From NCBI RefSeq assembly GCF_963678975.1, contig NC_089275.1, forward strand, positions 12,307,682 through 12,371,681: a stretch of DNA of 64,000 bases, written 5' to 3'. Below are positions 59,101 through 64,000 of the stretch, in pieces. The stretch comes from Dysidea avara (lineage: Eukaryota; Porifera; Demospongiae; Dictyoceratida; Dysideidae). The position numbers and the translations under genes are program-made. Every line of letters begins with the position of its first letter. The first letter of the stretch is position 1. The notes under the pieces are model-generated. The model made no database searches. It had not been told where the DNA came from and saw only the letters and a program-made list of their open reading frames with translations.

Positions 59101-61174
59101 ACTACAAGAGTTGGCTTTGAATCAATTTATTTTACAGTATAAGGTATATACTGTAGCATTGTATATAACTTAAGTTAGAGGTCAGAGAGGGTAGCCCACA
59201 TAGCACAGTTACCAAGCACATTTTTATGGTCTGCACTAAGAGGATGTGTTATACATTACTTTCCAAATAAAAATTATATTTTTAAACTAGATAACAAGCC
59301 ACGAAACATTACACTATTCTTCTTTGATCTAATCCAAATTTTGTAATGGTCAACAGAGTATCTATAAAGCATGCGTTTGATTTAGGCTGCCACAAATCTG
59401 ACATCCATTAAATGCAGTCGGGATAAGAGATGTTGTTGTACACTAAACAGCACTTTACATCTTTACATGGTTTACTGCAACTCAATCAATTTCTACGATT
59501 GCTTTGTAGTAATCCTCAGTGAATTTTGGTGTTTCATACCAGCCAGCTATTGTTTGTCCATGTAGGATGGATGGACCCCTTTACATGATGCTGCACACAT
59601 AGGCCATCCTGAAGTAGTGGAGACTTTGATACGATCAAAAGCAGATATCAATGTTGCGATTCATGTTAGGCAAACAATACCAGACCAAGATGCTCAAAAT
59701 GTAATTATTATTAATACAGAATGGATGGACTCCTCTACATGCTGCTACATATTGGAACCATGCTAAAGTAGTGGATGTTTTGATTAAATCAGGAGCAAAT
59801 GTTAATGTCACACAAAACGAAGTAAGGGTAACCTGCACAATTGTAAACTTTGTTTTTCACTCTATGTAGGATGGATGGACTCCTCTACACTGTGCTTCAC
59901 GATGTGGAAATGTTGAGATAGTAGAAATGCTGATCACTGCTGGATCAACTATCAATGCAATTAATAAAGTGAGAATCTGGGAATCAATTTTAATAAATCA
60001 AAGAGTAAAGTTTTGTTTTATTCTCTAACAGAGCGCACACACAGAGATTGTTGCAAAATACTCTAATTGAGTAGTCACTGTATGACTGATTTCTAATAAT
60101 TGATTAGACAATAGACATTTACATAAATAAGACTGTATTTACTGGCATATATATATATATATATATAATATCAACTCAAATATACAGTACAGCCTTAATT
60201 CCTTCTACGTACTGTATGTACAAAGATGGCTAGTTGCTGATAGTATCCATTCCTTAATCGAGGGTCATAAGGGATAAAGGGACATCAATGTGATCATTTA
60301 AAATCTTATACACCATTGCAAGGCTATTAATGAATTAATGTAGATATAGGCCAATATTGCATACAGCATATTGGATGTAGTGAATAGAGAAATGGGTACA
60401 TATGATCATGATTTCCTATAATATAGGGTGGTGATCTCCCATTACACATTGCTTCAAGTAATGGTCATGTTGAAGTTGTTAAAGTTTTAGTTAAAGCTGG
60501 AGCAGATATGTATCTTGCAAACAATGTAAGTTGCCAACATATTGTTCTATCTACGTACGTATTTGCTGTCCTGAACACTGTATAATGTGCAGCAATAAAA
60601 TTAATACTCTTTACACCGCCAACAATACAAATACAAAAGTGATATGTAATTATCTTAAGTCAGTAATATAATTATAGTATTGCTGTAAAGTGCACACCAT
60701 ACATATCATTCAACAAAATATTTTTTACAATAGAAAAACAGATCGGCTCTACAAGAAGCAGTGGATTGTAAGCAAGGGAATGTAGTTCATTATTTAGTGA
60801 ATGAAGCAGAAGCAAATATTAGAAAACTAGACCAGGTTTCTATATTAAATTCGTTACCAATTAAGAATCAATCAATCACATCATAATAATAATTATGTAG
60901 GTTACACAAATAAAAATCAGAAAACTTCTGAAGGAAATTAAGCCAGTACGCAGAAAATCACTTGGTCAATTAGCTGATGAGTATGGTAAGAACCATCAAT
61001 GCTTAATAATAATAATGCCTCGTGTGTAATCACTCTACTAGACTCTGACCAGTCATCAGGTGCTCATTCAAGTGCAAGTTCAGGACATGAATCAGATTTC
61101 ACAGATGGTGAGAGTTCATTAATGACGTAATCTATATCTGAGTGTATTTATTTCTTCTCGTTACAGAGGAATAG
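47066..61174 (+). CDS. Ankyrin-repeat protein gene (14 exons, ~612 aa)
   Basis: Proposed exons: 47066-47126, 49813-50534, 51086-51184, 56943-57041, 57094-57192, 57276-57374, 59566-59664, 59720-59821, 59870-59968, 60427-60525, 60734-60835, 60901-60985, 61042-61107, 61167-61174. All junctions have GT/AG and phases agree; the sum is 613 codons including TAG. Residues 1-261 form an unnamed N-terminal region with a PYWNWSSHRLLYTIIKR block. Residues about 262-560 are eight ankyrin repeats plus one degenerate repeat. The tail has a basic stretch (QIKIRKLLKEIKP) and a Ser/Asp-rich end. Ankyrin repeats bind partner proteins; no catalytic domain is seen, so an adaptor role is likely. AATAAA at 61207 is a plausible polyadenylation signal. 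The first exon is the least certain. Confidence 0.7.
48936..49442. mobile_element. hAT-type MITE (CAGTGTTGGG ends, 8-bp duplication)
   Basis: 507 bp with CAGTGTTGGGCAAG / CTCCCAACACTG ends and the exact 8-bp target duplication TATATTGA at 48928-48935 and 49443-49450. The interior is rich in GTAAC / GTTAC, including AACGCGTTAC. Located in intron 1 of the ankyrin gene. Confidence 0.85.
49508..49742. mobile_element. MITE with ATGTGACCCGGTCTGCGAAAAG ends
   Basis: TIRs of about 26 bp with a few mismatches: ATGTGACCCGGTCTGCG to the left, and CACAGACCGAATCACAT to the right. 235 bp. A fragment of the same family sits within Helitron-like copy 1 at about 14390-14429. Confidence 0.7.
49813..50534 (+). 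CDS. N-terminal domain exon of the ankyrin gene
   Basis: 722 bp from an acceptor ACATGCAG to a donor GTTAGT. It encodes about 240 residues: a helical first part (EFGAVVADIAEELENYTNK), the PYWNWSSHRLLYTIIKR block with NAPKAIEMLDKFE, and a second part (YYKMTAIINKDYSE ... MTWYIPDDAVESL). I recall similar WNW-type regions in large sponge and cnidarian multidomain proteins but cannot name the family. The frame stays open to a stop at 50558; ending at the donor keeps phase 0 with the ankyrin exons. Confidence 0.65.
51086..51184 (+). CDS. Ankyrin exon 1
   Basis: 99 bp, phase 0, ISLHDAAEKGEVEVIERLIS and SGADINAIDE. Donor GTTAGT. It is followed by a 5.8-kb intron that contains Helitron-like copy 3. 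Confidence 0.85.
51373..51699. repeat. Palindromic 5' end of Helitron-like copy 3
   Basis: Arms of ~155 bp with centre near 51535. Outer TCTAATCC and inner GGATTAGA. Nearly identical to copies 1 and 2. Confidence 0.9.
51890..55790 (+). repeat. ~30-bp satellite with 244-bp higher-order repeat
   Basis: About 128 subunits. The landmark GAACTATCAACAAGG occurs at 53503, 53961, 54204, 54449 and 54693, giving intervals of 243-245 bp for the last four: an eight-subunit higher-order unit in near-identical tandem copies. Confidence 0.92.
56662..56679 (+). terminator. 3'-terminal hairpin of Helitron-like copy 3
   Basis: GACACAC-TACC-GGGTGTC then TTGA. One stem base differs from copies 1 and 2, giving a mismatched pair. 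Confidence 0.6.
56943..57041 (+). CDS. Ankyrin exon 2
   Basis: 99 bp, phase 0, DGRTPLHIVSKNGFAQLVEI. Acceptor CCATAG, donor GTGAGC. Confidence 0.88.
57094..57192 (+). CDS. Ankyrin exon 3
   Basis: 99 bp, phase 0, EKWTPLLFAAEHHHIQIAEI. Separated from exon 2 by a 52-bp intron. Confidence 0.88.
57276..57374 (+). CDS. Ankyrin exon 4
   Basis: 99 bp, phase 0, NGWAPLHAAVHNNEVQLAEM. Donor GTGAGG. Confidence 0.88.
57375..59565. other. 2.2-kb intron of the ankyrin gene
   Basis: AT-rich with no further ankyrin exon seen. A TTATATTAGAGTAG / GACTGCTTTATTAGAGTATC pair near 58433-58480 belongs to the dispersed motif family. Confidence 0.5.
59566..59664 (+). CDS. Ankyrin exon 5
   Basis: 99 bp, phase 0, DGWTPLHDAAHIGHPEVVET. 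Donor GTTAGG, an unusual type also used (as GTTAGT) after 50534 and 51184. Confidence 0.85.
59720..59821 (+). CDS. Ankyrin exon 6
   Basis: 102 bp, phase 0, NGWTPLHAATYWNHAKVVDV; one codon longer than the standard repeat exon. Confidence 0.88.
59870..59968 (+). CDS. Ankyrin exon 7
   Basis: 99 bp, phase 0, DGWTPLHCASRCGNVEIVEM. The preceding intron is only 48 bp. Confidence 0.88.
59969..60426. other. Intron with (TA)n
   Basis: Contains a (TA)n run near 60149-60168 and a CTCTAATTGAGTAGTCACTG motif near 60061. Confidence 0.5.
60427..60525 (+). CDS. Ankyrin exon 8
   Basis: 99 bp, phase 0, GGDLPLHIASSNGHVEVVKV. Closest match to 18554-18652. Confidence 0.88.
60734..60835 (+). CDS. Degenerate ankyrin exon 9
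   Basis: 102 bp, phase 0, SALQEAVDCKQGNVVHYLVN. It lacks the TPLH start and probably caps the repeat stack. Donor GTTTCT is weak. Confidence 0.8.
60901..60985 (+). CDS. Basic-linker exon
   Basis: 85 bp, phase 0 to 1, QIKIRKLLKEIKPVRRKS. Positively charged stretch after the ankyrin stack. Confidence 0.8.
61042..61107 (+). CDS. Ser/Asp-rich tail exon
   Basis: 66 bp, DSDQSSGAHSSASSGHESDF. Likely disordered tail with many possible phosphorylation sites. Confidence 0.8.
61167..61174 (+). CDS. Terminal exon with stop
   Basis: After TTACAG, AGGAATAG adds two Glu residues and the stop. AATAAA lies at 61207-61212. Confidence 0.6.
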
Positions 61175-62402
61175 TTCTTAACATGGCATCAGTTTTTAGT
61201 GAATTCAATAAACCATCTCAGTAACACTTTTTGTTAGTACCGTTTGTATCCAGGAATATACACTGTAATTATATAGTAATATTACCTAGTGACATATAAA
61301 GTAGGAGTAATCCTCTTGAAATAGCTGCTGTGCAGAACCAAGGTTGCTCACAAGTACTTCGTAGTTCTTAATACACATGATAGCTTCACCTACAAAGCAG
61401 ACTCTAGGCCTGCAATGGATAGGACAAAGCATAGACTGAAGTTCTATCCCTGCATATTGTCAGTATAATATATTTGGCTGATGACTGATTAATTGAGGAC
61501 TTGAGGTCCTTGAAATAGATATCAATACTTGTAGTCAGTGGAAAGCATTCATGAATAACTGCAACAGACAGTAAAATTAGCATCATTCATAAATTTAGTG
61601 CACTTACTGCATAAAATACACTTACTGCAAAAGTAATATCCGGTCTTTGAGTTGTATTATAGCTGGCACTACTCTGTTAAAATTTAGGTGCTACCACAAC
61701 TCCTATAATTTTCTAAAATCAAGGGGGTACCCCTGAAAATAATAACCATCTTAAGAGGTTTTAGCCACACCCATTGGGTGTTACCATTTTGTAAACATCC
61801 TTAACTGTTCATTGGAACATCCCAAACAGAGGTCTAACACTTCATGATTGGGTGTAATATTATGACTGTAATTGCATACAATTATTAACACTCTTAGAAG
61901 TGTGACAGAAACACTTGAATGCAATTTCTTTATGGCCCAAGTGATTTATCGACCCCCATGACAACCGCACCTGTCCTGAACTATCATACAAGATAAGCAC
62001 CTGCAGTTTAAAGTGAATACAGTAGTATTAACAGTATCAGATTTTACAAAACTGATATAAATTGCATGCACATCAGGAAAAATCAAACGCCACCAGAGGG
62101 CAGCCGCACTACCATACTAGTGCATGATTTTGAGCTCAAACTACTTGAGGCTGGCTTTAATGGTGCAGGTTATGTGAAAAGCTCAATGGAAATTTCTGGC
62201 CTTGGTAAGGTTGATCGTCTTGGGTTGACAGAATTGGTGGAAGGCCAATTTTAGTTCCCCAACATATTCTGTGTTGATTTTGCTGCATATATATCAGGCA
62301 CTAAGGAGCCAGCACTGCTCTGTAATGTCATGCATGACTCCTCTACATCCCACCTTCCACCCCTTTGTGAGCAGCCATGATACTACCTCCGCTGCTACAA
62401 TA
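61175..62402. other. Downstream intergenic DNA
   Basis: 3' flank of the ankyrin gene. Frames of about 60 codons only; no domain, repeat or RNA recognised. Confidence 0.4.
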
Positions 62403-62732
62403 CACTGTGAAAAAAGAGGGATGGTATTTCCAGTGGCTTATTGAATACAAAAAAACTTGATATAACCTGTAGTATACTAACAATCTCATGTAAGACTTTA
62501 GTTAATGTGTTAAACATACTGAAACCATATATGTGATGGTAAAGTGTGGGTATTATATTCGATATAAGCTATTTCAGGTAATGTGGTAAATAAACTGAAA
62601 CCATATATGTAATAGTATAGTATGCATTATACTAAACTATAACATGAGTATAATACAGGGTTTATATTAAGGCTTATTTGTATTCAATAAGCCACTGGAA
62701 ATACCATATTATATCCCACATTTTTCACAGTG
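62403..62732. mobile_element. MITE with CACTGTGAAAAA ends
   Basis: 330 bp. The left end CACTGTGAAAAAAGAGG continues to GGTATTTCCAGTGGCTTATT and GAATAC. The right end mirrors it from GTATTCAATAAGCCACTGG to CACATTTTTCACAGTG. Possible 3-bp duplication ATA. Interior has two GAAACCATATATGTRA repeats. Confidence 0.75.
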
Positions 62733-62813
62733 ATAAAAAGTGTATTTGTGAATATATGATATGCTCTAAAAACATGTTGTACAAAACATGCACTCCTGTG
62801 GTGTATGTGATAT

Positions 62814-62874
62814 GTAGGAGATGATAGTTCACATTTGTCTCACTAAATAGCAAATGTGAACTATTATCTCCTAC
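62814..62874. repeat. Strong 24-bp hairpin
   Basis: GTAGGAGATGATAGTTCACA plus TTTG (62814-62837) pairs with its complement ending at 62874 around a 13-base loop, with one mismatch. It could be a MITE remnant or a small-RNA precursor. Confidence 0.7.
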
Positions 62875-64000
62875 ACATTATATGCCCCACCTAAGTACGT
62901 TTTAGAGCTCATCACATATATTTGTATAAATATTATGAATTTTATTGTAGTGTATAGCTAGCTCGCTCATTAAATTCATTAGATTTTCTTTCTTATTTGA
63001 ATTGGCAGCAACTCTACAAGTATTTGAAAGGTAATAAATTGCGGATGCAACTCTGCATGGTGCAAATTTCATATGTGTGCCTTGGCAAGTTACAATAGAA
63101 ATTAAATCTAAATCATTTATCTCAAAACTTCTAATGTGTGATTTGGATTCGTTTTCCAAACAATAGTTGCATAAATGCTTTTCCATTGTGCTGAAGGAAA
63201 CTTGTTTACTATGCATGAAGAGCTGCACTTCTGCATATAGGCAGCATTGATAATCAATGCAACTTCATTTCATTGATGAGGTGTAATGGGAACACCCTTT
63301 GCACCTACAAGTGTATTTCTGTGAATGAAATCCCACAATTAAAAGTTTCTTTGGTAGTTATAGTTATTGCAATTTACATATAAAGTGTAGAAAGACAAGC
63401 AGGAAAGTGTATTTGAATTACTGTATTTCACAGGTCATTATGTGTTTCCTAAATAACCATCAATGAAAATGAAGGGATGAGAATAGCTCCACCCTACCCC
63501 CCCATCCCCCACACACACACACACAAAAGTGTCGGAAATTAAAATGAAGGCAGTGTACCCCACCACACACCCTAAATTTACACCTCTAGTAGCACCTTTA
63601 CACTCTGGTGTTATACATCTTACAGCACCTTAGCACTCTTCTTACACACCCTCCAAGTGTCACTACAGCACCCTTTTCTAACACCTGAAGGGAGTTGCTT
63701 TTAAACATGCAACTGGACACCCCTAAAGGTGCTTTGTTACACCTGAATTTTAGCAGTGAAACATTCTTTAAGGTTGCATGAAGTGTATAGTCTGATAGAT
63801 GAATGCATACATTGAATTATGTTGGTTCCATGTAGCCAATGTACTTTTGAACTTTGGTAAAATACAGCCTGAGTATGTGGAAAATGCAAAGGGGTTTTAT
63901 ATATGTACACAGACTATAGAGTATATATGTAGCAACAAAACTACACAACTATCCACTTATTCTACATACTATTACAACTACAAGCAGTGGAATACAACTA
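62875..64000. other. Unassigned right end
   Basis: A 108-codon minus-strand frame (63228-62902) with four or more Cys residues (HLCNYCLENESKSH) has a mixed composition that looks more protein-like than its surroundings, but no family is recognised. 63480-63770 holds a C/A-rich stretch with repeated TTACACYCT / AGCACC words and GGTGT...ACACC pairs, likely a DNA-element fragment ending AATTTTAGCAGTG. Confidence 0.3.

Noticed and set aside
1-64000. tRNA and rRNA genes
   Set aside because: No cloverleaf with B-box GGTTCGAATCC-like sequence and no rRNA-like conserved stretch was noticed on either strand by eye.

Overview
This is a piece of an AT-rich eukaryotic nuclear genome. The multi-exon ankyrin genes with short GT-AG introns, the dense mixture of LINE, LTR, hAT-like and Helitron-like repeats, and the recurrent GCTAGCTA-type words suggest a non-bilaterian animal, most likely a demosponge. 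The organism is an inference. I see no tRNA, rRNA, operon or CRISPR.

Left part (1-10 kb): three single-exon genes of carbohydrate and sulfate chemistry lie among TE debris. They are a glycosyltransferase cut by the left edge (minus, 1-769), a sulfotransferase (5448-6296) and a protein joining a GT2-like N-terminus to a GH5 glycoside hydrolase (7826-9649). Their compact, intronless, bacterial-looking form contrasts with the intron-rich ankyrin genes and makes horizontal acquisition plausible.

Middle part (10-37 kb): mostly mobile DNA. A Helitron-like family is present in three full copies (11172-14918 minus, 23636-27220 plus, 51373-56683 plus) and one old truncated copy (21179-22443). Each full copy starts with TC inside a ~320-bp palindrome, carries kilobases of a ~30-bp satellite, and ends in a GACACAC-TACC-GTGTGTC-type hairpin followed by TTGA. 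All three insertions sit between A and T. Copy 1 is nested in a hAT-like MITE, which is itself nested in a LINE. A 3'-terminal ankyrin-gene fragment (18554-30763) has an 11.4-kb intron full of these repeats. At 32177-37310 lies an intact LTR retrotransposon with 5-bp target duplications. Its pol order is integrase before reverse transcriptase, and its gag has a SCAN-like region, as in Gmr1-type Ty3/gypsy elements.

Right part (37-64 kb): MITE-rich sequence up to 47 kb, then a complete-looking ankyrin gene (47066-61174, 14 exons, about 612 residues). Most ankyrin repeats are one 99-bp phase-0 exon each. Its 3' exons match the 18554-30763 fragment exon for exon, so the two are paralogues. The last 3 kb hold a TIR MITE, a strong hairpin and unassigned sequence.
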